Shown in pieces: positions 24,249 through 35,849 of a DNA stretch of 64,000 nt. Both the position numbers and the translations under genes were made by a program. Origin of the DNA: Paguma larvata (taxonomy: Eukaryota; Chordata; Mammalia; Carnivora; Viverridae); the NCBI GenBank assembly GCA_030068075.1, contig CM057841.1:45115030-45179029 (forward strand), given 5' to 3'. Position 1 is the stretch's first letter. Every line of letters begins with the position of its first letter. The notes below the pieces were generated by a model. That model had not been told where the DNA came from and searched no databases. It saw nothing but the letters and a program-made list of their open reading frames with translations.

Positions 24249-25746
24249 AAGAATTTGTCTTATGTTGGTGCAATACTGCAAAGTGTTGGGCCATTAGGGA
24301 GAAGGAAGAAATGGAGGACTGAAATTATTTTCAGATACTGAAAACAAACCAAAGCTTCCCAACGTTGGGTGGGAAGGTGAACAATGTAAAAATGGGCTGG
24401 CTGGCTGGTTTGTTTGCTTGATTCAGTAAACTCTAATTGACCCATTTATGTCACTGATTATTTTCTAGGTCATTCTGTCTTTTATTCTTCAACACTTGCT
24501 ATGAGGAGTCTCACTATACTGCATCAAACTCAAAGTAGACAGAAAGCCTATCATAAGGGCACAAAGCAGTGTGAAAGAGAAGGGAAAAATTGGTAACTTA
24601 ATAGTGCAGTTTATTTATTTATTTTTCTCAGTTGGGAACTCTGTTCCCTAACCACGGAAAGATAGTCCAAATCCCATTCTCTACTGCTTCATTCCGTAAA
24701 TTGCTCAGTCCCAGAAAAAGGTGAAAAGACTTCAAACCCCCACACTTTCTTACTTTCCCCTGGAATGGCTGAGTAGGATAAAACATAGGAAAAAGCTGAG
24801 AAAAGGCATTCTTTTCTTGTTTTCTCTCTACAAGATAACATTAATAATATAAGTACCTTTATTAAGCATTTGGGGATGTGTCAGACACTATGCAAAGCTT
24901 ATTATATACATTTCTTAACTTAATTTCAAAACAAGATAAATAAAAGTTGTACACAATAAATACCACAGACTTAAACTCCACACACAGATGTATGATAAAA
25001 GATGGGGGAAGGGGGACTCTGGAAATAAGATGTTTCTGTCCAATTGTCAAGCAAGCAGTCATGAATGGAAATATTGGTAAAAAGGAGGATACTTTGCACT
25101 GGGAATGCTTTAAAATGTAACGAAAAGTAAACTAATGATATAACACACACATTAGTTATCTCAATAATGAATACTCCTTGATATCAGATGCAAACACTAT
25201 TATACTAAAAAATGTAATTATAAACATTTGTACGTTGTTTAAAAAATTGTTTTCCTTATTTTTTTACACTCTAAATATGAAGCTACTATAGCACCTGAAA
25301 GAGTCAAAAGATTTTCAAAAAGTCTTTGCAAACGGTTTGGGAACTAATTTTCTTAACTCCTCCATCTCTCTATTAACTATCTCAATAAGCTGATAAATCC
25401 CAAGGCTATGGTTTCACGTTAGACATTCTAAAACAAAATGCCTGGCACCTCCACTGTGCCAACATAGTTTTGCATTGAAGAGAGACAGCATTCATTCTGT
25501 TAAAAACACTTCAGGCTTGACAGTCATCATACTTGGCATCTCCACTGGAAAAATGTACTGGCTGCAAGTCTACTGGATATTTGGTTTCTAAAAGATTATG
25601 AAGTCCAAGAATAACTGGTAGGTGATGCTCTTTTTTAACAAATTTTTCTCATCTAAGTTTAAGTCAATTAATAGTTCGCTATCACATGTTTAATCATATC
25701 ACTTTTTTCTGATTATATTTTACTATTGTTTTTTGTGTTTTATTTT

Positions 25747-25955
25747 TTAAGTTTATTTATTTTGAGAGAGAGAGACTGTGCGTGCACAAGTGGGGGAGGG
25801 GCAGAGAGAAGGGAAGAGAGAATAATATCCCAAGCAGGCTCTGCATAGACAGTGCAGAGTCCGATGTGGGCTTGAACCCGTGAAACCATGAGATCATGAC
25901 CTGAGGCGAAACCAAGAGTTGGATCCTTAACCTACTGAGCCACCCAGGTAACCCT
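25747..25955 (-). mobile_element. Felid SINE
   Basis: TTTAAGTTTATTTATTTTGAGAGAGAGAGA start to a CACCCAGGTAACCC end. No clear target duplication was found. Confidence 0.9.
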
Positions 25956-26275
25956 AAGAAAACTAACTTGAATTCCACAATCATTTTAATATAGTAAATC
26001 ATTTTTTTCTTATAGGTACTACTTTTCACCTAAAAACTTTACATTTATTTTCAAAATAATTTTTTAAGACTTATGAAACACAGAATGGAGTATGCTATTC
26101 AACTAACCATTTTAGTTACCTACATTCTGAATTTACTTATATTATTTTCCAAAGATATTAAGTCTGTCCTAGAAGGAATAAGACTTTCAAAGTCATATCT
26201 ATGGCATAAATTATTGAGTAAAACATTTATGGCTTATTTACAATTTTCAAATATCTTAGACGAATACTTTTTCAA

Positions 26276-26485
26276 GGGGCGCCTGGGTGGCTCAGTCAGT
26301 TGAGTGTCTGACTTTGGCTCAGGTCATGATCTCCTGCTTGATGGGTTCCAGCCCTGCTTTGGGCTCTGTGCTGGCAGCTCAGAGCCTGGAGCCTGCTTCA
26401 GATTCTGTATGTGTCTCTCTGCCCCTTTCCCACTCATGCTGTGTCTCAAAAATAAAATAAACATAAAAAAAATTTTTTTTAAAAA
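26276..26485 (+). mobile_element. Felid SINE
   Basis: Intact head GGGGCGCCTGGGTGGCTCAG. A perfect 14-bp duplication gaatactttttcaa lies at 26262-26275 and 26486-26499. Confidence 0.96.
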
Positions 26486-26523
26486 GAATACTTTTTCAAT
26501 AGAGCTTTAAGAACTGTGGAGTT

Positions 26524-26707
26524 CAGACAGTCAAATGTGAGTATGAGGAGGACCCAGGGCTCGATGTCAGAAGCCTAGCTGGGTGAGGAGGGTCATCTAT
26601 GGGGATGCGGGGGTCGAGGGTATCTAGCATGGGGTTTCAGAAGTCAAACGGGGTGAGGAAAGCATTAATGGGAGGGAAAGGGAGAGAAGAGATCTCCAAG
26701 TGCAGAA
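26524..26707. repeat. G-rich imperfect tandem repeat, about 70-bp period
   Basis: CAGAAGCCTAGCTGGGTGAGGA (first 20 bases 26568-26587) recurs as CAGAAGTCAAACGGGGTGAGGA at 26638, with a weaker third copy from 26524. Most of the G-richness is on the plus strand, antisense to NFAT5. Repeats of this type occur in L1 5' UTRs. That origin is a guess. Confidence 0.6.
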
Positions 26708-26908
26708 TTCAAGCAATGTAAAGAAATTATCTGCAGCCTAGCGTGTGCTCTCAGAGCCATACATGGGAATGTATACACATTTAAAATTTAGCTGAATGTA
26801 TACGAAACCAATAACGAATACAGATCTCTTCCACTGCTTAACTGTTAACCATATTATATAACCATACATTTTATAGTCATTTTTTTTGGTAACAATAACC
26901 ATCTACTT

Positions 26909-27090
26909 GGGGCTCAGTCGCTTAAGCATCCAACTCTTGATTTCGGCTCAGGTCACAATCTCACGGTTCTTGGGATTGAGCCCTGCTTTCAGGCACAGAG
27001 CCTGCTTGGGATTTTCTCTTTCCCTCTCTCTCTGCCCCTCCTCTGCTCTCTCTCTCTCCCTCTCAAATAAACATTAAAAAAAAGAGGGAT
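26909..27090 (+). mobile_element. Felid SINE, head shortened
   Basis: Starts GGGGCTCAGTCGCTTAAGC, missing about 10 bases of the usual head. The flanks taacaataaccatctactt and aaaataaccatgcactta are a diverged target duplication. Confidence 0.88.
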
Positions 27091-27179
27091 AAAATAACCA
27101 TGCACTTATCAATGTATGTAATTATCATTGAAAAGAAATAAGTAGAATTAACATGTTATTTTATCCATAGTTCTTTTCT

Positions 27180-27339
27180 TTTTTTTTTTAAATAGGGCAG
27201 AGAGAAAGGGAGAGAGAGAATCCCAAGCAGGCTCCATGCTGTCAGCACAGAGCCCGACTCAGGGCTCAATCCCATAAACTGTAAGATGATGACCTGAGCC
27301 GAAATCAAGAGTCAGATGCTCAACCAACTGAGCCACCTA
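27180..27339 (-). mobile_element. Felid SINE, internally shortened
   Basis: The T-rich tail leads directly to GGGCAGAGAGAAAGGG, so part of the TC-rich stretch is missing. It ends GAGCCACCTAAATG. Confidence 0.85.
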
Positions 27340-27372
27340 AATGATGATTTGCTCATTCATTCATTATTTACT

Positions 27373-27606
27373 TTTTTACTTTTTTTATTTTTTTTATTTT
27401 TGAGAGAGAGGGAGAAGGGGAGAGAGAGCCAGAACATGAGTGGGGGAGGGGCAAAGACAGAGGGAGTCAAGTTACAGAATCGAAAGCATGCTCCAGGTTC
27501 TGAGGTGTCAGCACAGAGTCTGACGTGGTGCTCGACCTCACAGATTATGAGATCATGACCTGAGCTGAAATTGGACGCTTAACCGATTGAGCCACCCAGG
27601 TGCCCC
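27373..27606 (-). mobile_element. Felid SINE
   Basis: TTTTTATTTTTGAGAGAGAGGG start to a CACCCAGGTGCCCC end, only about 30 bp from the previous SINE in the same orientation. Confidence 0.9.
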
Positions 27607-27654
27607 TTAAGTTTATTTTCTAAAAGAAGAAAAACTTAATTTTGTCACTAGTAA

Positions 27655-27789
27655 TCCATTTTGTATGCATAGGTGCAGACACTAAAGTGACCTGTGTTTT
27701 GGTTTTCAAACAGCTTACAGTCCAGCGAGGCAGACAGCAAGTACATAAATAACCAATGGAATCAGTACCAAGACATAGATGTTATGTGC
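27655..27789 (-). mobile_element. L2 3' fragment
   Basis: Resembles the reverse of the L2 3' region (acagcttacagtccagcgaggcagacagcaagtacataaataacc). It is diverged, and the following A20 may be unrelated. Confidence 0.6.
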
Positions 27790-27809
27790 AAAAAAAAAAA
27801 AAAAAAAAA
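27790..27809. repeat. Poly(A) run, A20
   Basis: An A20 run inside or just after an L2 fragment. No SINE body is attached. Confidence 0.85.
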
Positions 27810-28359
27810 GGAGGGAATAAATAAAGTCTAGCCAAGAAAGGTACAAATGAAATGAATGTATTTTTATGAGACTGACCTAAAATTCACATAAAAAGCATAG
27901 AATCTGAGAAGTAGAAGTTGTGAAAGTATTCAGCATAGCCCTTGATTTTTACAGAGAAGAAATTATATTGCAATTAGGTTATGACTTGACTACAGTAGCC
28001 AAGACTGGATGGAGCTGGTTCCTGAGCAGGAAAATAGCCGTTGAAAGATAAATCCTTTCTCCAACATTCCTGTCTATGCAATTACAATGAATGAATGAAT
28101 ATTATGAACGAATGAGCAAATCATCTACCATGACTGATTCTACCCAAACAATTGTAAAACATTATTCTTGTTTCTATCCCCAGAGTCTCAGCGAAGAAAG
28201 ACCAATCAAACAAAAATCTATCTTATTTTCCTTGTTATTACTACCAGAATGTCCCACCACTTTAATGGAAAATGTCATTTTTCTACAGTACTTTCTACTC
28301 CAAATACCCTATTTCCCCATATTCCATCTTCCACTGTTATCACTTGAATTACCATTTCC

Positions 28360-28544
28360 TTTTTTTTAAGTTTATTTATTTATTTTGAGAGAGAGAGAGA
28401 GCAAATAGAGAAGGGACAGAGAGAGAGAGAGAATTTCAAGCAGGCTCCATGCTGACGAGTGGCTTGATTTCACTTACTATGAGATCATGACCTGAGCTGA
28501 AACCAAGAGTTGGACCTTAACCAACTGAGCCACCCAGGTGCCCC
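28360..28544 (-). mobile_element. Felid SINE
   Basis: TTTAAGTTTATTTATTTATTTTGAG start to CACCCAGGTGCCCC. A deletion in the middle joins CTGACGAG to TGGCTTGATTTC. Confidence 0.9.
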
Positions 28545-28708
28545 TAAACCACCTACTTTTAGACATAAGCTGATTGTTTAGGGAACAAAAATATTTGTCT
28601 ACCATGAGTGGCAATACACAAATGAACCAGTTCATTACTTCTGCTTCTTAATTTAAGATAGTAGTAATCAACAAGGAATATCAGAATTGCATATGGAAAT
28701 ATGTGGGG

Positions 28709-28947
28709 TTTTTTTTCTTTTAATTTTTTTAACATTTTATTTATTTTTGCGAGATGCAGAGAGAGAGAGAGAGAGACAGAGCATAAGCGGGGGAGGGGCA
28801 GGAAGAAGAGACACAGAATCCAAAGCAGGCTCTAGGCTCTGAGCTGTCAGCACAGAACCTGACACAGAGCTCAAACTCACGACCCATGAGACCACAACCT
28901 AAGCCGAAGTCGGATGCTTAAACTGACTGAGCCACCAAGGCACTCCT
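28709..28947 (-). mobile_element. Felid SINE
   Basis: AACATTTTATTTATTTTTGCGAGA start to a GAGCCACCAAGGCACTCC end. Full length and moderately diverged. Confidence 0.9.
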
Positions 28948-29504
28948 CTTTTTTTTTTCTTGCATGAAGATGCCCTGGGATTCTCTAACAGACCTACTAA
29001 GGGTTTACAGTAGGCAGGATCATAGAATGCATATTTTTATAAAGCTCCACAGTTGATTCTGGCAAAGAAACATTACTATAAAGCATGAAATTTAGTCTCA
29101 AATATTAAGGCATGAGCTTATTACCTCTTTAAGTATTGCTATTTTTCCCCCTAAAAAGTAAAAAAGAACAGTAACAAAGAGCTGAGCCATCCTCGGCAAG
29201 ATTACTTAAATTTTAACCTTGAAAACAATTACATTTACATATCAAAAGAAGAAATTAGTGTTATCTATCATTCTTCACTAAAATGACAATTGTTATTTCG
29301 CATGGCAATAGATAATTTTAGCTATTTGATACATGTAGAAGTGAACGATACCTAAAATAATGAAGCAAATTAGTGCGAAATAGTTTTCCCCGAGAGCTTG
29401 TATCAATATATACTCTCATCATCAATGTATGAAAATTCTGGCTACAGCACAAGCTCAGTCATAAAAAAATGTTTTTATAATTTTTTAGAGGCTATCTGGT
29501 GGAG

Positions 29505-29585
29505 CTGGAGCGATATCACACTGTGATTTTAATATAACTAATGTTTTTGAGCGCATTTACATATGCTTATTAGCCATGTGGTTAG
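29505..29585 (-). mobile_element. L1 fragment (short)
   Basis: The stretch cactgtgattttaatataac...gagcgcatttacatatgcttattagccatgtg matches the well-known reversed L1 ORF2 C-terminal/3' UTR sequence. Confidence 0.55.
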
Positions 29586-29587
29586 CT

Positions 29588-29756
29588 TTTTTTAAAGATT
29601 TTTTTATTTTAAATATTTATTTTGAGAAAGGGGATATAGTGCTCATGTGGTAGGAGGAGGAGAGGCAGAGGGAGAGGAAAGAGAGAATCTCAAGCAGGCT
29701 CTGCACTGATCAGAGCCTGACCCAGGGCTCAACCAACTGAGCCACCCAGGAGCCCC
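29588..29756 (-). mobile_element. Felid SINE, shortened
   Basis: The T-rich tail, GAGAAAGGGGATATAG body and CACCCAGGAGCCCC end lie directly beside an L1 fragment. About 30 bases of the middle are missing (AGGGCTCAACCAACTGAGCC). Confidence 0.87.
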
Positions 29757-29787
29757 AGTATACATTTGTTTTAAAGATGTATTTTTT

Positions 29788-29999
29788 AGGGGTGCTTGGT
29801 TAGCTCAGTCAGCTGAGCACATGACTTCAGCTCAGGTCATGATCTCATGATTTGTGAGTTCAAATCCTTGCACTGGGCTCTGCACTGACAGTACAGAGCC
29901 TGCTTTGGATCCTCTGTCCCTCTCTCTCTCTCTACCCCTCCCCACCTTGCATGCACACTCTCTCTCTCAAAAATAAAGATTTAAAAATTTTTTTTAAAA
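29788..29999 (+). mobile_element. Felid SINE
   Basis: Head AGGGGTGCTTGGTTAGCTCAG with a full TC-rich body and A-rich tail. It lies about 30 bp from the oppositely oriented SINE before it, forming an inverted pair. Confidence 0.92.
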
Positions 30000-30069
30000 A
30001 GCATACATGCATATAAGTATAGCTATAAAGTCACACAACATAGCACTATTTGTTGAACGAATACTAACA

Positions 30070-30470
30070 AGTGCCTATTTTATATCCCTTCAATCTTACC
30101 CCTCTTCATTCTCCTCTTTCTCTCAACACTCAGAAGGTACAATGATTTTCAATTCTTCAGCCAAGCACCCCCTTACTTTTATTTCTTGGCAAATGCTATT
30201 GTTTCTGTATGAAACACTGACCTTCCCATAGCCCCTTTCAAAGGTTACTTCTTCCCCAAAAGCTTTTCCTGACCACTCCAGTCTTACTTAAGTATCCATT
30301 CTATGTATTTCCTTTAAGAGTATTTGTCATGCACTGTTTCACAAATGACAATCTATATGTATTTCCTATTAGACTATCCACATCATGGCTGTCAGTCTCG
30401 TTCACACTCTTCTCAGCAATAGCACAGTACCTTGCACAACAGGCATTATTTGATGAATGTATGAATGAGC
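30070..30470 (+). mobile_element. L2 3' end
   Basis: Typical L2 order: ...ccaaaagcttttcctgaccactcc..., then gcacagtaccttgcacaacaggcattattt and the terminal gatgaatgtatgaatga. Diverged but continuous. Confidence 0.65.
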
Positions 30471-30605
30471 AAGAAGATAGAAGCTGTGGGAATACATAAG
30501 ATTGCTAATGGACCATATAAAGAATGAAGAGGCATTAGAATCAGAATGAGAAAAGAAGCCAAGCAAGAAGCTAGAGTCAGAGGAGAGCCTGAGGAGTACG
30601 ATGTC

Positions 30606-30626
30606 AAAAAAAAAAAAAAAAAAAAA
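30606..30626. repeat. Poly(A) run, A21
   Basis: An isolated A21. The preceding 130 bp are not recognised. Confidence 0.85.
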
Positions 30627-31044
30627 GGTCTTGGTATGAACTGCCAAAAATGAAAATGCCTCATTCAGCTCAAGTAAGGAAAAACTTGAAAGAATGTATT
30701 TATTTGATGTGGTAAAAGGTATTTCTTGATACTTTTGCCAAAGAAGTATCAAGGGAGTCATGGGGAGAGAAGCCAGAAGGCAAAGAGTTGAAGACCAAAT
30801 AGAAGTAAGGAAGTAAATGCACTGCAAGCAGAAACATACACTATTTTTTCATAAAGTCCTTCCAAAGACAAGGAAAAATTACTTAAGGAGACAGGATCAA
30901 ATAAAGGGTTCATTTAATTTTATTGTGGAGAAAAAGAAATTGTGTATATGTTTGATGACATAAGGGAAACAGCCAGGAATAAGGAAGTGCTTGAAGATAC
31001 AAGAGAGGACATATAGAAGAGATTTAATTTAAAAAGTGTCATCA

Positions 31045-31220
31045 GGGGTGCCTGGGTGGCTCAGTTGGTTGAGATGTTGACTTCGGCTCAGGTCACGATC
31101 TCACGGTTCGTGGGTTCGAGCCCTGCATTAGGCTTTGCACCAGCAGCGCAGATCCTGCTTTGGATTCTGTTTCCTTCTCTCCCCCACTCACTCTCCCTCA
31201 AAAAATAAACATTAAAAAAA
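31045..31220 (+). mobile_element. Felid SINE, mildly shortened
   Basis: Head GGGGTGCCTGGGTGGCTCAG and B-box-like GGGTTCGAGCC. Flanks are aagtgtcatcag and aacaccatcgg. Part of the middle is missing. Confidence 0.92.
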
Positions 31221-31757
31221 ACACCATCGGATTTGATAATTATGAAATCATAACTGAATTTCCTAGCAAATGCTTGCATGCTAACAAAAGGTTTAGGAAA
31301 AACTGGATGGTAAAGAAGGTGAGATTAGTATAACAATGACTAAATAAAACAGTTTTCCAGGGCATTTTTATAGGATTATACTACCATAAGGAATTCATTT
31401 TCTTTTTTAAGTACCATTTTTTGGGAAATTTTATCATGTGCAGAGGAACCTCCACAGAAATCATAGTTTAAAAGTCTGACAACTACTGCTATAAGAAAAC
31501 AAAAACATTAAAGAAAATAATGAAAAAGAAGAGATGGAAAATATTAAAATGAGGTAACTGTCATGGAATCAAGCCCAGAAGATTGGGGCATCTTAGGAAA
31601 AGACTCGGCTTTTCTTCCACTGACATGAGAGGGAAAAAAAAATAGGAAAGAAGAAGAACCAAACAAAAATTTGAGATGAAGAGGTAAAAAGTTGAGGGAC
31701 TTCAATAGGATAGTTTTAAAACGCCGTAAAAGAGAATTCAATTATTTTCTTCTATTT

Positions 31758-31965
31758 TTAATTTTACTTTTAATGTTTATGTATTTTGAGAGAGTGTGCA
31801 CATGCACATGTGTGCACACATGTGCGAGGGAGGGGCAGAGAAAGAAGGAGAAAGAGAATTCCAAGCAAACTCTATGTTGAGTCTGACGTGGGCTCAATCT
31901 CACAAACCGTGAGATCCTAACCGAGCCAAGATCAAGAATTGGATGCTTAACTTGAGGGCGGCCCT
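31758..31965 (-). mobile_element. Felid SINE, first of an abutting pair
   Basis: AATGTTTATGTATTTTGAGAGAG start, with the sequence GCACATGCACATGTGTGCACA inside (31798-31818). The head end is damaged (TTAACTTGAGGGCGGCCC). The target-site copy at 31732 has its partner only beyond the next SINE. Confidence 0.9.
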
Positions 31966-32259
31966 ATTTTTTTTTCTTTTTTTTTTTTAGGAAAATACGA
32001 GCAGGAGAAAGAGGCAGAGGGAGACAGGGGCAGAGGGAGAGAGAGAGAGAGAGAGAGAGGAAGAGAGAGAGAGAGGGAGAGAGGGAGAGAGAGAGAGAGA
32101 GAGAAAGGGGGAGGAGAGAGAGAGAGAGAAAAAATATCTCAAACAGGCTCCAAGCTCAGTGCTGAGCCCAACATGGGGCTCGATTCCATGACCCAGGGAT
32201 CATGACCCAAGCTGGTATCAAGAGTCGACACCCAATTGACTGAGCCACCCAGGCATCCT
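31966..32259 (-). mobile_element. Felid SINE with greatly expanded GA tract
   Basis: Poly-T start, a purine tract of about 100 bp and a GAGCCACCCAGGCATCC end. The sequence gagagttcaattatttctattt after it (32260) matches gagaattcaattattttcttctattt (31732), so the pair shares one outer target duplication. Confidence 0.9.
32031..32130. repeat. (GA)n-rich purine tract, about 100 bp
   Basis: Nearly pure GA/GGGA repeats inside a SINE. The mirror-symmetric purine/pyrimidine composition could form triplex DNA. In NFAT5 pre-mRNA it reads as a long UC tract. Confidence 0.95.
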
Positions 32260-32689
32260 GAGAGTTCAATTATTTCTATTTGCCAATGGCTGTGCTATAG
32301 AAGTAGGTACTTAAGAGGCATGTACGAAATTCTTCTATAGCTATCAATGTTTAAATGGCTAATTATATCATAGAAGAATTAAGAAGTTAAGACTCAGGGG
32401 AAGATAAAAGTTCTAATACAAGAGAGTATGAATATTATTATTAAATAAAAATACATGAATTTTCATGTGGCTTGATCAGGAAGTCAAAAATCATGATATA
32501 CTATTAGTAGGCATTTTAAATATTATTGTAGTCATTTTTGCATGAAGGGGGATAAGGAAGAAAGGAATGAGAAAACCACAAATTTCCTTAGAAACATCTA
32601 TAATCACAATAACAAAGCAGTACGATCCCTATGTTAGGATACCAATAGAATTTACAATAAATAAGAGGTAGGTAGCATGTCATAATAAA

Positions 32690-32870
32690 AGAGCAAAGGT
32701 ACTGAGAATTGAGCTTTCATTATATCTGTATCACTCATTTTCTGTGTAACTTCGGACAAGATACTTTTCTCAATTACAATATGGCAGAAATATCTATCTA
32801 CCTTATAGAATTATGAGCACTGGCAATAATGCATAAAATACGCCTAGAAAGCAATGGCCATCATTGTGTA
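32690..32870 (-). mobile_element. MIR
   Basis: Matches reversed MIR: ...tctgtgtaacttcggacaagatacttttctcaa... then atctaccttatagaattatgagcac. Diverged but ordered. Confidence 0.65.
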
Positions 32871-32914
32871 GGCATATAATTTATGCTGATGACTAATTAA
32901 TTACTTCAAAAGTA

Positions 32915-33070
32915 GTTTACTGTGAGCCAAAGATACAAAATTGAGTAAGACAAAAGAGGTCCCTGTCTTTAAGGAGTTTTTCTGTAATGAGAGAAATAGA
33001 AAAAATTCTGGAACGAGAAAATAGTTTTTAAAATACGAAGTGGAATGAATGCTATGAAGAAAACAAACAT
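32915..33070 (-). mobile_element. L2 fragment, left part, split by a SINE
   Basis: Reversed L2 3' region (gatacaaaattgagtaagacaaaagaggtccctgtctttaaggag). It continues beyond the SINE at 33071. Confidence 0.6.
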
Positions 33071-33290
33071 GGGCGCCTGGGTGGCTCAGTTGGTTAAACC
33101 TCTGACTTCAGCTCAGGTCATGATCTCACAGTTCTTGAGTTCGAGCCCTGCATCGGGGTCTGTGCAGACAGCTCAGAGCCTGGAGCCTGCTTCACATTCT
33201 GTGTCTCCTTCTCTCTCTGCTTCTACCCTGCTTGCACTATGTCTTTCTCTCTCTCAAAAACAAACATTAAAAAATTAAAAAAAAAAAAAA
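33071..33290 (+). mobile_element. Felid SINE inserted in an L2
   Basis: Head GGGCGCCTGGGTGGCTCAG, B box GAGTTCGAGCCC and a long A tail. The flanks aagaaaacaaacat and aagaaaaacaggaat fit a target duplication in the L2. Confidence 0.94.
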
Positions 33291-33299
33291 AAGAAAAAC

Positions 33300-33610
33300 A
33301 GGAATCTGTAAGAAAGAATAATGTGAGAACTACTTGAAGAGGAGATAGTCAGGGAGGCTTCTCTGAGTGGTTCCTGAGGATAAAAGAAAGAATCAGCAAT
33401 TCAAAGCAGAAAGAGAAGCAAGACATCTGAGGCAACAGCAGGTGCAAAACTCCTCAGGCAGGTATATGGCAGGTCTGAGTGACTAAATGATGCACGATGT
33501 ACTAAACACAGTAATCAAGACATTCCCCTTGCAAGAATGAGATAAGGCTAGTGAGTATAGCAGAGTACATTGTGCAGGGTCTTAGCATCTTTGAAAAGGT
33601 CAAGATAATG
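33300..33610 (-). mobile_element. L2 fragment, right part
   Basis: Continues the reversed L2: ...cagggaggcttctctgagtggttcctgag..., gcaacagcaggtgcaaaactcctcaggcagg, then gtgcagggtcttagc. Confidence 0.6.
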
Positions 33611-33729
33611 CTTATTGAATGAATGGATAGATGGATGCATGCATGAAACAGAATTCAAAGTTCATACAAAAGACTCAGATGAGAGGAATATCTAATGATT
33701 TGGCCAGCATCTTTAAAAAACAAAAATGA

Positions 33730-33933
33730 GGGGCGCCTGGGTGGCTCAGTCGGTTAAGCGCCAGTTAAGCTCAGGCCATACATGATCTTGCGGTTCGTGA
33801 CTTCGAACCCCATGTTGGGCTCTGTGCTGATATCTCACAGCAGAGCCTGCTTCAGATTCTGTGTCTTCCTCTCTCTCTACCCCTCTCCCACTTGCACTGT
33901 CTCCTCTCAAAAATAAACATTAAAAAAAATATT
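33730..33933 (+). mobile_element. Felid SINE, first of a tandem pair
   Basis: Head GGGGCGCCTGGGTGGCTCAG and tail AATAAACATTAAAAAAAATATTTTAG. The next SINE starts in this tail. Confidence 0.94.
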
Positions 33934-33936
33934 TTA

Positions 33937-34136
33937 GGGGCACCAGGGTGGCTCAGTTGGTTAAGCGTTTGACTTCAGCTCAGGTCATCATCCCATGGTT
34001 TGTGAGTTTGAGCCCCACATCAGGCTCCACACTGACACTGCAGAGCCTTCTTGGTACTGTCTCTTTCCTCCTCTCTCTCTGCCCCTCCCCTGCTCACTCT
34101 CTCTGTCTTTCAAAATAAATAAATAAACTTAAAAAA
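33937..34136 (+). mobile_element. Felid SINE inserted in the tail of the previous one
   Basis: Head GGGGCACCAGGGTGGCTCAG. The only visible target duplication (aacaaaaatga before 33730, aaaaatgaaa near 34164) encloses both SINEs. Confidence 0.93.
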
Positions 34137-34753
34137 AAATTTAAATTTTAAATAAATAAAATAAAAATGAAAACAATCAAGTTCAGTTTATTCACATTAG
34201 TTCACTTTTCAGGTAAGAAACAAAGTAAAAATATAGGAATAATTACTATTTTCCTAGTAAGGCTAAAAGTACAGATGCAAGGGTAAATAAGAGCTAAACA
34301 CATTAACAACACAGTACTGCAGCTGCTCCCCCAACCTAAAATCTCCCAACTTAAAATGTGCCAAAAATTTACATGTAAACTGGTTATAATTTGTGATTGT
34401 CACTACCATAACCCTAGAAACTGTTATGGATGAAGTACATGCAGTCACTTAGGTTGAGGTTACCAGGAACCACTGAATCTGGAGATATTAATTGGAGTTA
34501 CTAACAATAATAAAAGACATAATTCCTACTCTCAAAAGGGTATGCAATGAAGAAATGTTACTGATATATTCCATGAACACTATTTTTTATTCCCAAGGCA
34601 ATCAGGTGAATGCCTCATGCTCATTTTAAGATAACTCTAATTTCACTTAAAAATACAAAGCTTTTCTTTCTGCAGGTCTTGCATTTTCTACAGGACATAT
34701 CTGGACTCCAGATATGTTTGGCCTGCACAGTGTTCTAAAACATGCTGAATTAG

Positions 34754-34980
34754 GGCGCCTGGGTGGCTCAGTTAAGCGGCTGACTTCAGCTCAGGTCATG
34801 ATCTCACAGTCTGTGAGTTCGAGCCCCGCGTCGGGCTCCGTGCTGATGGCTCAGAGTCTTGAGTCTGCTTCCGATTCTGTGTTTCCCTCTCTCTCTGCCC
34901 TTCCCCTGCTCACACTCTGTCTCTATGTCTCTCAAAAATAAATACAAATGTTAAAAAAATTTAAAAAAATAAAGTAAAAT
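34754..34980 (+). mobile_element. Felid SINE
   Basis: Head GGCGCCTGGGTGGCTCAG, and CpG-rich GAGCCCCGCGTCGGGCTCCG. The 17-bp duplication aaaacatgctgaattag / aaaacatgccgaattag differs only by T/C at a CpG. The A box is shortened (CTCAGTTAAGCGG). Confidence 0.96.
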
Positions 34981-35849
34981 AAAACATGCCGAATTAGTTG
35001 TCAACGTTTAGTAATGGGATTTTACATAAAAATCTAGATTTCTGCCTCTTCTCCACAAAGGAGAAGATCTGGCAACATTAAGTATATTTTCCCATCAGGA
35101 AAACTGGAGCTGCCTCTTTTAGTGTGCTTTCCAGTTACTGTAAGTACCATTCAGCTGATTTCACTGATTTACATTACACTCTCTGAGTCCTGCTGACATC
35201 CGAGTCTTCAGTCTCTACACTTGGAGTTACAGGATTGAAGATTTTTCATTGAAGTTACATGATTGAGGAGAGGAAGACAAAGGTCTTTCCTGAGAAACTC
35301 TGCAATGGCTTAAAGACTAGAATGGTGGTCTCAACTTTCTTGATCATCAAAATTATAATTTTCTTGATCCCTCTCCATAGGCAAATTTAATAAGAAAGAA
35401 ACAGCTTAAGATAGTAAAGGGCTGATAAGTACCTAATCTTCCAGAGGATGAAGCAAGGATGTGGTAACCAAACACTTACTATTTAAAAAAAAAAAAAAGG
35501 TATTGACTTTCACAGAACTTAAAATTTTGACTTTTAAAGAGTTTACTTAGCAACTATGTTACAGACACAGGAACTGCATTTAAATAGTTCATAAATAAAC
35601 TATATCCATATAGGGCCAGAGATTAAGAATTTGCCCCAAATCATACAGTTGATAGCAACTAGAGGGTTGCAATAAATATGAACACTGAAAATTAAAATCT
35701 GTGAGGAAAAATTAAAAGGTATTATAAAAGTTTCAGTTAGTTACAATGTTGTAATACATGAAGATTCTTCTTTTAACACTGTATTAAGGCATAAGGGTGA
35801 TAAAGAAGATATATAAAGGATATGTCATTACTGAAAATTTGGACATATT

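Noticed and set aside
30402..30827. 141-codon minus-strand open frame
   Set aside because: It reads through the T21 homopolymer and L2 sequence, giving a poly-Phe stretch. No family similarity.
35000..35430. Non-repetitive block that looked like a possible conserved element
   Set aside because: Nothing in the sequence itself marks a function, and it cannot be judged without an alignment.
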